From Tetrastigma voinierianum (lineage: Eukaryota; Streptophyta; Magnoliopsida; Vitales; Vitaceae), in NCBI GenBank assembly GCA_016808115.1, contig JAEQBH010000733.1:1116001-1180000 (forward strand): a stretch of DNA of 64,000 bases. Reading direction: 5' to 3'. Positions 1 to 12,500 of this stretch are shown here, piece after piece. The notes below the pieces were generated by a model, which was not told where the DNA came from, searched no databases, and was given only the letters and a program-made list of their open reading frames with translations. Position 1 is the stretch's first letter, and every line of letters begins with the position of its first letter. The translations under genes and the position numbers were made by a program.

Positions 1-111
1 TGGACACCTAACTCTCAATACTCAGCTATGACAAGCCAATATCCGAAAACACTGGTGGATACCCTCACCCAAGCTCCTAGGTAATCGTTAACCTGGGCTA
101 TGATGCCAAGC
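1..111 (-). mobile_element. Internal edge and primer-binding site of a Ty3/gypsy-like element
   Basis: Read on the minus strand, the bases directly after the LTR edge at 112 give GCTTGGCATCATAGC. This resembles the initiator-Met tRNA primer-binding site (TTGGTATCAGAGC) that follows the 5' LTR of most plant gypsy elements. The rest would be the 5' leader, and the coding body would lie to the left of the window. The assignment rests on position and one short motif. Confidence 0.5.
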
Positions 112-2359
112 TGTGACACCCCAATTTCTGGAGGTCCCGTTGACAATCCATCAACCCTCGCGTACTTATGTCTTAAGTGTCGTTCGCACCTAGTCTTGGT
201 ACTCGAATCGGTACCAAACTCACCCATGGATACCACGCAGTTACTGACACCACTTCCATACGTCCCTTCACCGGGATCCCTTCATTCATATGTAAATTTG
301 AACTATGAAAAGAAAATGAATATCATAAATCGTAGTGGGTCCGATCACTCCACCCTCTCTACTCATAATTACATACCTGACTATTTATACAATAGTCCAA
401 AAGAGTTTTATAAAAATCCTTTTATATAAGACACTTTTACAAAAAATGTTACTCAAAGCCACATGCTCCGCCCCTTCGCACCGCGGCCTCGTCGAGCCGT
501 CTCCCTCGCACACCCTCTCGTACCTGGCCAAGGGGACTCCACCGACCCAGGTGAAAGCAACGCCCAAAGAGAAAAATTTTCCTACAAGAGCTACTCCCCA
601 CCTAAATGCACATACAATGGCATACATACATCAAACCACATTCCATACAGAAAATGCAATCCTATATGGAATATTTCATGTCATGAATGAGATGAGACTC
701 CTCATGCCCATAACCCGAGTCCTGACCGACTCCCTCACACATGCAAATGCTAAGTGTGAAAACCAGTCATTGGTGTTTCACCCAATGACTTAACCCATTG
801 GACAACCCTCCAATATTTATTTAATTTCATCAAATCTCGTAGGCTGTGGGTAGCTTAATTTCTAGGGCTCCCACCGCAAAGCCGCACGCCTTCCGACACT
901 AACTTTCATCATAGATACTTTCACCTCGAGGGAGATTCGGCCCCATCTTGCTCCACCCAAAAACACAAGATCTATTATTATTATTGTTTTCTTTCTTTTT
1001 CAACCGCGAGTCTCAATTTTTTGGACTTTGTCCCATTTTCAAGCTCACTACACATTCACCAAGAATGGTGAATAACCATTACCATTCACACACACCCGAC
1101 TAGACGCGATGTCCCAATGCATATGAAATGCAAATATGTCATTTCATGCCATAACATGTTACATGCCAAATGTAAGCTACATGCAACATTATCAACACAT
1201 GGATAATTATTATTTTTTTTCATATAATTTAAATCCATCACATGAGCATATATCAACATGATTTCTTTTTTTCATGCATAACATGATATTCAATCAAGCA
1301 ACAATCAAACAAAATGGTCCACTCTCAAACCCATAAAAACAAGGCACCTCTCGGTCCCTTCATTGCCACGAACCAGTTTTAGTTCCATTCATCACCGAAT
1401 CACTGTGATTACAAAACACTCAACAAAACCCGAAGACATCAGTCCAGGGATTAAAACCAAACCTCAACCCAGTCCAAAACCAGTCCAAAAAATTTCCAAT
1501 ATTCGATCCCAAAATCTTAGGACTAATCACATGGCCAGTCACGCCCCCGAAGAAAACCTATGCCATTAAATGGATTTTAGGCTAGAAATAATTAAAGAGG
1601 GAGGTACTCCTTTACCTTCGAGTTTGACCTAAAGTCCAAGCCTTGGTACCCACGCCTTAGCCACATGTGTGTATCTGATTTTGCCTTTGCTTTGATGAAA
1701 ACTCACTGGGTCCTAAGCTCGCAAATCTTAGAGAGAAGTGGAACCCTTTTTTTTTTTTTCTCTCTCTCCCAGTTTCAACCGTTTCTCCCTCTTCTTTTCC
1801 CCCACTCTTTCTTTCTTTTCTCTCTTTTCTTTCCTCCTTATCCACCCGCACTCCTCTTTCGTTTGTTCTCCTTCTCCTTTCTTTCATTTTCCTCTTTCCT
1901 TTTCATTTTCTCTTTTCTCTTTTTATTTTTTTCAACTCTCCCACCCGTATGGATCAAAGTGGGGGAAACTTCCCACCACTTTCCTCCTTTGCCACACGTC
2001 ACCTTCACATTTTTTTTTCTTTATTTTCCGTTCCTTCTTTTTCCTCCACTTGACACTTGGCTCAATGTGAGCCATTCACAATATAACCACATGGCTGCTT
2101 ATGCCATGTGTCACCCCTTTAGGCCATAAAAACCACATGATCATATGCATGTGTCATCATGAGACACTCGATGCCTCGAAAAACATGAAATTCCAACTGT
2201 CTAAGAATCCAACGAAATTCGATAGGGTAACTAGATTTCGCGAGACGAATTCAAAGGTGAAGTCCATTTCACCATCTGAGATCTAGAAATTTTCCGGTTT
2301 TCAACTGAAATTACCGTTTTACCCTTACCTAGAAAGCTGAATTTTTCTTGGGTTTTACA
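112..2359 (-). mobile_element. Long terminal repeat, Ty3/gypsy type (probable 5' LTR)
   Basis: On the minus strand this stretch starts TGTAAAACCC and ends GGGGTGTCACA, the usual TG...CA edges of a gypsy LTR. A primer-binding-like motif follows at 98-111, so this is probably the 5' LTR of an element that runs off the left end. The 2248-bp repeat includes a polypyrimidine tract at 1747-1960 (plus strand) and no coding ORF; the long Phe/Ser-rich readings there come from the C/T tract. The flanking 5-mers (CAAGC and GTCTG) do not match. This fits a full element whose other end lies outside the window rather than a solo LTR. The right flank resumes sequence shared with 37046 onwards. Confidence 0.55.
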
Positions 2360-4621
2360 GTCTGGGTGGGATGCTGGGGTTGAGTGACAGGGTGGGTTAG
2401 GGATTGTGTGGGGATCCAACCAAGAGAGGAAAGAGAGAAGAGAGAGAAGAGGAGAGGGAGAGAAGATATAAAAGTAGAGATGAAAATATTTGATATATCA
2501 GTATCGGATATATAGTTGATATATCAGATATCAGAGGGTATCGAAACGTAATTGGGAACCAAAATTTTATTGAGTAAAAACTCGAAAAAAATATTAGAAA
2601 TATTGGCGATATTTCGGCGATATATAATTAAATGTGGATATATCGTCGAAATGTCGAGTATCTCCAACACACGCCGTGAAGGTGAAATTCATTGAATTAA
2701 ATGTTATGTCCCCAACACACACACATGAAGATTAGATCCGTCGAAAATATCAGTAACAAATTGGCAATTTATCGTCGATATCTCTGATATATCAACGATA
2801 AATCTAGTTATATATCCTTGATCTTTTTTTTTGAAAAAACTGACCCTTTGACTATATGTTAACAAATTGACGAGCTTATTTGAGTTGCTACCGTAATTTT
2901 TGGAATAAGTTTTTTTTTTCCCTGGATTCACACCAATGTATTTTCTCGGTATTGTTAACATCTTAGGGTTTTGTGATTTTATGATTTTTCCTAGCCATTG
3001 CAATCAATGATACTCCAATCTTGTACGCCGTTTTCATAATAGTGAAAGATTCTCACTCATCCGTGGATGTATGTATGATTGATCGAACCACGTTAAAATC
3101 CTCATGTACCTTTATGTGAATTTCGTTATCTTTGTATTCTTGAATTCATATTCTCATGCGTCAAAGCTTCCGTGATTCATAATAAATGGTATTAGAGCTT
3201 CAGGTCAAAGATATTTGGATGAACGAAAGATTACATAACACACAAGATGAAGATTAATGAATTAAGCGAGGTGGAGTCGCATTGTTTCCCAACAAGATAG
3301 TTGATGATCGACTGATGAAATTTGTGACATATTACTTGGATCAAATTCCATCGAGTTAATCATCCATCATATTTTGATGAGTGAGCAATCGACTCCACCT
3401 TGACTCCATCGCGCCACTAAATTATTATTTTTTCTAATATCCAAATTTATATAAGTTAATTTGAAAAATAAAAAAGTAAGTTCTAAAATCTTATAATTCC
3501 AATTTACTATAATTAATTTATGGAATAATTCCAACTTTTGAAAAATATATAGAATATAAGTTTGAAGAATATATTTACACACCTTATGGAATATAAGTTT
3601 GAAAAACATATTTACAACTTTTATAATTCCAATTTACTATAATTAATTTATGAAATAAATGTTTTTCTTAATACTCAATTTATATAAGCAATTGGAAAAT
3701 AAAAAGCTAATTTCTAAAACCTTATATTATGCACGTGAATTTATGAATTAAAAATTATATTATTCTTAAATTCTGCTTATGCAAATTAATTCATGATTTT
3801 GAAAATCAAATGCAAGTTAATATCTAATGTAATCATAATGAAAAATGTTAAATGAAAATGGATTCTATTAATACTAACTATTTAATTTAATAATTATAAA
3901 TTATTATGTGAATCCTACCTATTATAATATTTTTTAATATATGAATGATATTAAATAATAGCATATTTAATTTAATAATTAAATAATTATTGCAATCCAT
4001 TCTTTCATGCTCTTGTTCATTAGAGAGAAGGGGTGGTTATTTCTAAGTAATTATTGGCCCGAACACCACTCTCCATCATTTTCTTCCTCATTCCTGTCTT
4101 CAAATGCTATCCTTCCACATCGATATGGGTTGCCTTTATTTTTCCTTTATTTTTTGCATTTTTTTCGCCATCCTATTGCAACGTGTTTTGTCTTCAACTT
4201 GTTGCATCATGTTTGTCGCCTACTTGTTGCGACGAACAGTTGTATCATCAACGATTATCTTCTTCGTGAGTTTTTTAGTTGACAATTTGGATTGCAAAGT
4301 TCAATCTAAAAGAGTCATCAGATCAAATTCTATTTCTCAGTTGTTGCAAATATGGAATCTTAGATATTCTTAGATTTTTTGGATTATCAAATGTGTAGGT
4401 CTTGAGACGATCCTTTTTGCTATTAACTTGGATGCTGCATCATCCTCTAAAGTTTTTAGCACTTTTGATTATGTATTTTTATCGATAGTATTACTAACCT
4501 AAATCAATATATTTTTTTTCTCAAAAAAAATCACATATGAATCTAATTGATTTTAATGTTAATTTTATTTAGTTAAATAAATGTAATTTTTTATTTTCAA
4601 AATCTTAATATTAATCTAAAA

Positions 4622-4719
<98 letters not shown>

Positions 4720-5160
4720 TTTAATTTCTCTTTGACCTATTCAATTAAACTAACTAATAACTTTAACATTTATGTTTTTACCTGTTTTTGCCTTTTAAAA
4801 ATTTTTAAAATGATTCTCATGAATTTTATATAAATTTTGTTTTATCAATATTTATATAAAAACCTATCGATAATTATGATATATTCATAAAACTCAAGTA
4901 TCAATATTTTGATCATTGGATAGGAGAGGAGAGAGGAGAGAGTGTGTGTCTCATGATGCCACGTGAACATTTAACTGCCACCTATCCCATTTAATAGCCC
5001 ATCTAACGGTTTTGTCATGATAAGGGCTAAAGTGAGCTACAGGAATAAACGTTAAGGGCCTCTTTAAACAAAAAAAAAGGAAAAAAGATTTAAGGTGTAA
5101 ATGGGAGATTTCGAAAAATATGAGAGGGTTTTTTTTGCACATTTTCCCAATTTGCAATAA
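2360..5160. repeat. Duplicated intergenic segment, partner of 37046-39640
   Basis: This AT-rich stretch matches 37046-39640 nearly end to end. Shared blocks include GGATCCAACCAAGAGAGG (2411 and 37105), the CGTCGATATCTCTGATATATC-type block, the TTCATGCTCTTGTTCATTAG block (about 4005 and 38675), a (TA)n run at the same place, and the GAACATTTAACTGCCACCTA block near 4966 and 39609. A shorter third copy of the first part lies at 48460-49200. I see no gene here; short readings such as 4007-4282 are low-complexity and do not match the conserved frame of the duplicate. In the partner copy the segment leads into the 3' flank of STS copy B. Confidence 0.75.
4625..4715. repeat. (TA)n microsatellite
   Basis: About 90 bp of uninterrupted TA dinucleotides. 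The paralogous position in the duplicated segment (39299-39357) also has a TA run, about 60 bp long, so the microsatellite predates the duplication. Confidence 0.95.
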
Positions 5161-5989
5161 AAATTGGAAAAATCAACTCAAGTCATTTCAATGAACTCAA
5201 CAAATGAATAAGGTTCTGTTTATCTGCAATCAAGTCATCAAAAGTGGGTCTAGGCACAATTAAGCCTGTTTCTCGTCTTACAAGGCATACCAATTTTATA
5301 TTCTAATCTGCATTCATCTCTTTTAGAATAGAGGATTTTCAAAGTTTCACCTCAATTTGTCATCTTCAAGTTTTTCAATGGACCTTTTACTATTTCAGGC
5401 TCTCATGAGAAGCTTAATCTCAATTAAATATCCAAGGTGACTATTTATTTTTTTTTTTTTATCAATTGAATTCAGAAACTTCATTTTATTTGAAAAAAAA
5501 CCAACTTTCTTGCCCTTTATTTCCTTTAAATCTATCCAACTATCAACTCTCCATTTATTTGGTTCCATCTTCAATTCTGTAGATGGTACTAAAGCCTAAG
5601 ATCAATGATGACAAACTATTTAATCCAATTTTCATTTGCAACGTAAAGAGGTGTCTTAAAATGGCCAGATGCAAAGGAAGGGGTGGAAGTGGAACAACCA
5701 ACTCCTCCCATGGACTTCTACCTAGAGATCATCTTGCTTCCTTACTGAAGTCTGAAAAGAAAGAAAAGAAAAACAGAACTTACCTGAAAAAAGCTTAAAA
5801 TCATAAAGTAAAAATTTGTATGCGTACCAAAGGACAATGATATAAAGTATACATAGTCTGTAATGACTGTAATCCTTCTAAATATCTGTGGCACTACAAG
5901 GGATCCTATATCACAATTTAAGGAAAATATTGGAGATCTTCAATCAGCTCTCGGGAGGGAAAAAAAAGGAGATCTATGCATTGAAAGTA
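5161..5989. other. AT-rich spacer, no gene seen
   Basis: I see no conserved domain or splice-like structure. A 71-codon reading at 5583-5798 is rich in Lys and Gly but has no recognisable motif and no counterpart in the other STS spacers. Confidence 0.5.
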
Positions 5990-7190
5990 GCATCAACAAT
6001 TATAGTCACAATAGCAATATCAAATATGTAGGTTTTAACTATCAAATGTATAAGCTTTGAACCAATTCATTATGCTATTATCCTGGATATTGTTTCATCA
6101 TTAATGGTTTTTGGCAATTTTAATTTCATGTTTCTATCGATATATTACTAGTTTAAACCAATAAAATTATTTTCCTATTCAAAAAAATTAATTTAATATA
6201 TAAAATATTCAATTTCTTAGAACTCTTTTGTAATCTTCGCATATCGTTTTTTTATTTTTTATTTTGGAACATATATTAACTTGGAATTACAACGTTGTTT
6301 CATTTTATTTCGATGGAGACTCTAATCCGATCATTCTCTATGCCCCCTCCAACCCTTTAATAATTGAACCAGGCCTCATTAGCCATGTCATATTTTATTT
6401 AATCTTTGCAAAAACATGATAAATTTTACATCACTTGAACAAATGTACAAACAAGAGAATTAGAAATGAATATATCCTGCAAAAAAAATTTATAAATTTG
6501 CTCTAATAAGGAATTTTGCTCTACTTCTATATCCAGATTATTAGTAACCTATTGTAACTTTTTCATTGAATTAGTTAACTTTCAAAAAATCACTAGATAA
6601 AAGAAATTTGAATAAAGTATTATTTAAAAATAAATTTAATAATTTTCCAAAATAAATTAATATTTACAAATCTATTCAATTAATAGTAGATTTCCTTTCT
6701 TCTAAACCTCAAAAATATAAAATCAAACAATAATGGAACACAAGATATATGTTATAGCTGATCATTTTAGAGCTGTTTCCCCATATATTAATGTATGCTG
6801 GTTATATTTGGGTGCTTCCGAAAAAGATGTGGAATGAAATGATCCAAGCGAGGAGGTTAAAGTTTTTAACCGAGTCAAGGAATTGGTTTCTGTTATGCCA
6901 ATCATGAGGTCAAATCCATTAATATATTTAAATCTAAAATTCATATGAACACAACAATATCACCCTGCTTGGGAATTCCTTAAGAAAATATATGAAACAA
7001 TAAGAACTTGAAACTCATCTTCATAATTTCTGCTCATAAAGAAAGTCCAACAATGAATTGATTACAATCCAAGCTTAACAAATTAAAGTAATGAAATATT
7101 ATAAAAGTATTATCAACTTTAGAGATAAGTACTTTATTATTTCTTATTCAACACAATACAACATCCAAAGGCCCATTCCTTTCACTTCTC
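5990..7190. repeat. 3' flank of STS copy A, duplicated at 49870-51055
   Basis: The segment matches 49870-51055, the 3' flank of copy C, over its whole length. Shared blocks include GCTGATCATTTTAGAGCTGT (about 6757 and 50650) and GGAATTGGTTTCTGTTA. The start also contains a dispersed motif (CAATAGTAATATCAAATGTA type) seen at 4340, 39000 and 54310. No coding potential is apparent. The match shows that the duplication unit for copies A and C included about 1.2 kb of downstream sequence. Confidence 0.75.
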
Positions 7191-8529
7191 TTAAGTTGTG
7201 ATTGTAGAACGCTTATGTAGCACAATTGTTTCACCTGTCAAACCCGGTCCAAAAAACCAATAATACTCTGGTCTAATCCATCACCCGTGGTGGCCTTTTC
7301 TCCCTTTGTGATTTCTCATCTCATCCAAAATAAATAATGACACATGCACTTGACATGTTACCATACTCACTTAACACGTGTCTTGTAGCCTCAAGCTTTT
7401 TTGTCCAAATTGGCCTTTGCTTCAACCGCATCAAGAATCGCAGGCCCCAAGAGCAATCCAAAATAAAGAGTTCTAATCAGTAATATCAAGTGGTTCAAAA
7501 GCTTTAACCAAACATTTCTCTATGTTCTGAGAGATTAAAGTGGGCACACTAGGCCATAGATGAAAGGTGAGTCCCACTTCGCGTAAGTTACCCGCACAGC
7601 ACCCGCCGACTAGGGATAAATGCTTGAGCCGGGCCGACACGAAGGGGAATAGCTGGCCTTTCAATCAGACATCCGGATTTGATCCAATGATCACAAACCA
7701 AGACCCATCTCCAAAGGACGGCCAACCAAAAGCAACCCAAGGCATCTTCTCGTAAGGCCCACGGAATGTAACAACTGGATCTCAGAGCACACCACAAGAA
7801 CTCGTGCTCCTCAAGATTTTCTTGCAAGATCTCAGCGTAGCACGAAGAACTGCTCCTCCAAAGATGATACCCTTGATGGTACAACATAATCCTCTTTCTA
7901 ATGTATTGATCAAGACCTAAGAGATTAGCAAGTTTATAATCAAGACTGTGCATTTTTACACCCGAGGTTGTACAAAATACAAGGTGGTGATGTTGATTTT
8001 GGCTGACTTACTTTTTAAGAGTTCTGCTACGCTTCTACCCACTAGGTATCTCAAAATAGTATGATCTCTTGGCGCATATTAAGAGATGGGGCCATGTGAA
8101 AGTACCTAATATTTGGGTGCTCTTCTAGCATCTTTTTCAACAAATGAATGTAACGCTTTCTAATCATTGATTTTTCACCTGTAAGTAAAATAACTTGAAA
8201 ACATTAGCTTTACCAATAAACAAGTCATGTAGTATACTATTCAATGATGGAAGACATGAATTTAACTATTGAAACAAGCATAAAAAGTTAGTCTTAGACC
8301 CTTAATCATATATTTAAGAAATTAGTGCAAGAATATACTTACATATACGGTTAAACTTCTTCTTCAACTCAGTCATGTGCTCGCTCTTGGTGACCCGGAA
8401 ATAGTAATCAGCATAATCAGATTGGTGGATACAGTTTTCTGGAGTAGCTGTCCCAATGGCTAGAATAGTGGCCGGGACCTTAGCACGCTGAGCGTTTCTG
8501 ATTTCCTCAACTGAAGCCATCGATGCCAT
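7191..8529 (-). pseudogene. STS: Stilbene synthase-like gene copy A, frameshifted
   Basis: STS is a type III polyketide synthase of the cytosol. It condenses p-coumaroyl-CoA with three malonyl-CoA to give resveratrol. Exon 1 (8343-8520, or from an in-frame ATG ending at 8529) reads MASMASVEEIRNAQRAKVPA and on to KKKFNRIC, with no defect. The donor GTAAGT (8337-8342) and acceptor CAG (8179-8181) bound a 164-bp phase-1 intron. Exon 2 runs from 8178 to the stop at 7191-7193 and is about 13 nt shorter than expected, with many indels. The active-site block reads YHQGYH instead of YHQGC, so the catalytic Cys is missing. The WIAHPGG block holding the catalytic His is lost, and the GFGPG loop is broken, but SEYGNMSSAC with the catalytic Asn survives. 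Homology to copy C stops about 16 bp upstream of the first ATG, so the promoter is gone. Copy A is most like copy C. The family call is firm; whether every indel is real is not. Confidence 0.85.
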
Positions 8530-8545
8530 CTACGTAGTAGTATAT

Positions 8546-9597
8546 ATATATTATTTTAATACTAATGAATGTGATGAGAATCACATACATTTGATGAGAT
8601 GGTTGACTTTTGATTAATAATAATAAATAAAGACATTATTCAATCATGATGCTTATCGTGAATACCTGTAAAATCTTAAACTTTGAAAAAAAAACATTTA
8701 TTTATTTCTTCGATGGACATTAATTCCAGCCATGAAAATTGGATTGATGGGTTTTGAAAATGGGAAATCATCTTATATTGTCATGAAAAGGAAGATGCGC
8801 TTTCTTTTTTGGGTTTTCTCGGCAAACAAAACGAGGATAGAGTTATTTTTAATAATTATTCATTTGTTCCATTATTTGTTGGGAGGTTTTCGGGAAAAAA
8901 ATATAATTAAATATGCTCCTGTTTTGATTATTATTTTCATGTTTTTTGGGATTTTTTTATGGGGTATTTTTAAAGCCAAATTTTATGTTTTTTGCCCCTA
9001 TTTTTAGTTTTCTATCCCCTTAAACACTAAATTTGGTTATGAAACAAAAATTAATTTTTTACCCAATTTTGCACTCTTTCACTAGTTATTTACATATTGA
9101 TTTAGCAATTTATGTTAGTGTTATTTGTGATTATTTATAACATCATAATGTGAATAAGATTAAATGCTTATAAAGTTGGGTAAAATTGATAAATATTGAA
9201 TACTTATGAACTTACCTCTCATGAGTCTAAGCATGTCGGATATTCTTGAAATTGATGTAGCAATTGTTATTTCTCCCATCTTGTGCATCAATTTTGCTAA
9301 GATTCATACAAATAGTGAAGTTGTCATATCGATGACTTTATTATTTAGTAGGATTCTTAGTTTGGTGAAGAGATTTCATTAAGTGTCATGAATCACGTAA
9401 TTTCACTACCCTATTGGTGGGAAATTAACGCATTTGATTGTGACGACTGGTGAATTTCTCTTACCCGTGTATGAGTCTTTTTGTATTTTATAGACTCTAT
9501 CATTTGGTGACCTCTTTTGTGGGTCATCTGGTAAGTCAAAGAATGGAGAAATTTGCATGAATTTGTTTTACATGGATTCTTGACATTGCTCTCTTTA
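8546..9597. other. AT-rich spacer upstream of STS copy A, no gene seen
   Basis: This stretch replaces the promoter found upstream of copies B-D. It has no TATTTATAAG box at the expected spacing and no STS upstream homology. A 91-codon reading at 8732-9007 is Phe/Ile-rich and looks like chance translation of AT-rich DNA. Some of 9225-9597 may be the 5' leader of the copia element that follows, but I could not find its 5' LTR. Confidence 0.5.
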
Positions 9598-12500
9598 CTC
9601 TTCGACTTTGAGCTTTCCTTAGTTCTCTGCCATCACAAAACTTAACAAGACTAATTACAACCAATGGGTGAAATCTCTCATGATGAATTTGATGATTATG
9701 AAAATGAACTTGGCCTTGAAAGTTGAAGCTCCTCTATAACCCACTACTAAGAGTTTTGCAAATGAGAAAAAAATTCTATGAGGACTAGGAGTATTCTAAT
9801 AGTTGTTGTTTGATGATCATGGAGAATCATATGGAGGATTTCGTTTATGCAAGCATTCCCAAGATTTAGAATGCAAAAGATTTCGTGTATGCTATTAGCA
9901 AGAAATATACAAAGTTTTCAAAAAATGAGAAAAATGGGTCATATGATAATCATTGGGTGAATGTTTGTTTTGAATCCAATATCATTGATGTGTCATCTGA
10001 CACTTGGTGGTTAGATAGTGGTGTTACCATTCACACTTGCAATTCTATGGAAGTGGTGATAAGCAGGAGAAGTCCAACTAGTTTGGAGCAGTACGTGTAC
10101 ATAGGAGACGGTACAAGAGTCCAAATTGATATTCTAGGAGTTGTTAGATTGCAGCTTAGTACATGAATTATTTTGAAATTGCGGGATGTGGCGTACATAT
10201 AAATTTGATATCAATACCTATTTTGGATAGACTTGGATATAGTTTTTTTTTTTGAATTGGAAAAGTTAATTTATATCGAGACTTTTTATCAATTGGCAAT
10301 GAAACACTTTGTGGGGATCTTTACATATTAGGGTTGTATAGTTTGCTTTTTTTTTTCTCCTAATGTTAATACTGTTAGCAGCACCAAGCGTTTGAAATTG
10401 AATGAAAAATTTTCTATTATTTGGCACAAGCACTAGGTCATATTTCTAGACAGAGAATATCTATTTGGAGGATGATATTGGTACAAGCCAAGGGCCAAGA
10501 GAAATTGTGTTCGAAGAACGCCAGTTTTTTATTCCTGTGCCTATTGCTTCCACTCCGATCTTTAGCCCTATTGTTGACTAGCATCCAGTAGCCACTACTG
10601 ATGATGAACCAATTGAGGATGTAGATCAAGTAGCCCGAGATGTAAACCTAGTGGCCTTAGATGTAGCCATGGATATACCCTTAAGGAGGTCAGAGAGGGC
10701 GTGTAGGCCCGCAATTTCAAATGACTACATTGTCTACTTGCAGGAGCATGAGTATGATGTGGGTGATGTATCAAATCCGACTACCCACAAAGATGCCATT
10801 GTTAGTCCTCACTTCAACTTCTGGATCGATGCAATGAAAGATGAGATGACCTCCATGTAACATAATAAAGTGTGGAGCTTGGTAGATTTGCTAGATGACT
10901 GGAGACCTATTGGGTGCAAATGAGTGTTCAAGACCAAGCACGATGCCAAGGGACATGTAGAGAGATATATAGTAAGATTAGTGGCTAAGGGTTACAGTCC
11001 ACGAGAAGGTATTGATTTTAAGGAAACCTTCTCTCCCGTGTCCACTAAAGACTCTCTACGCATTATTATGGCTATAGTGGCTCATTTTGATTTGGAGTCG
11101 CATCAGATGGATGTGAGGACAACTTTCTTGAATGGAGACTTAGTTGAGATTGTTTACATTTCTCAACCTATCGGCTTTGAAGAAGTTGGTAAGGAACACA
11201 TGGTTTGTAAAATCTAGAAATCCATTTATGATTTAAAGCATGCTTCTAGGCAGTGGTATCTCAAGTTTGATAATGTTGTCACCGCCAATGGGATTAAGGA
11301 GAACATTGTCAATCAATGCATAGATATCAAAGTCAGTGAGAGTAAATATATATTCTTGGTTTTATATGTTGATGATATTTTGCTCGCAGCCAATGATACT
11401 GACATGTTGGTTGAGACAAAGCAGTTATTGTTTAGCCATTTTAATATGAAGGATCTTGGGGAAGTATCTTATGTCTTAGGCATATAAATACTTCACAATA
11501 GACCTAGTGACATTTTGAGATTGTCTCAAAAGACATATATTGAATGCATTCTGAAAAGGTTCAATATGCAATCATGTTCTTCTGGTAAGGCACCGATTGT
11601 AAAGGGTGACAGATTTTCCAAAGGCCAATGTTCTCATAATGATATTGAGAGAGATTAGAAGAAAGCAGTCCCTTATTCTTCAAGCCAGAGGTAAATCCGA
11701 TGCATGCTCAAGTATGCACATGCTCGATATTGCTTTGTTGTTAACGTGTCAAGTGGTACTTGTGTGCATCCCGTTAAACCCATCGGAAATGGCTAAGAAA
11801 GTTTTGAGGTATCTTCGTGGTACCAAGGACCTCATGTTGACATATCTACTCAGACCGAATCTCTCAAGTGGGGGTTGGTTTTAGGGATTCCGATTATGCA
11901 AGCTGCAATTTCTAGACCACTGAAATTGTTTTATGATAATTCCACAACTATTTATTTCTCTAGGAACACTAGGAGCACTTCTCTCCAAGCACATTGATGT
12001 GAAGTTCCTTTTTTATGAAAGAGAAAGTCGTAGAGTCCCAAATTTCAGTTGAGCACACGCCTACGAGTAGCATGTTGGCAGACCCACTAACCAGAGGCTT
12101 ACCTATTTGTGTGTTTCAAGAACACATCACCCACATGAGATTGTTAGGAGCCTAGAATCTTTGTTTTAGTGGGAGTTTTGCCTTTTCATGTATTTTGTAT
12201 GAATGCCTTATGTTTTTCAAGTATTTACATGCAATATTTTGATGTTTTTCATTATCTTATGATTTTGTGTCATTTTGACTACATGAATGACAAAATGATG
12301 TTTTCTCTTTTTATTGAAGCAATACCCTTGTCATTGAAATGCTTCTAGATCAGTAGCGTCTGATTATGTACGATTTATGCATCCTCTAAGTGTATTAATT
12401 TTATATGATTGGTTATGGCTATGTAAGTCTCTTTTGTTGAAAGATACTTCATGATTGGACAAGAATGACATATACAATTTATGCATCCTCTCGGTGCGTT

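Noticed and set aside
1665..2129. 154-codon plus-strand ORF, Phe/Ser/Pro-rich
   Set aside because: It follows the polypyrimidine tract of the gypsy-like LTR. Composition alone explains the open frame.
8732..9007. 91-codon hydrophobic ORF that could suggest a membrane protein
   Set aside because: Phe/Ile-rich by AT bias, with no conserved counterpart near the other STS copies.
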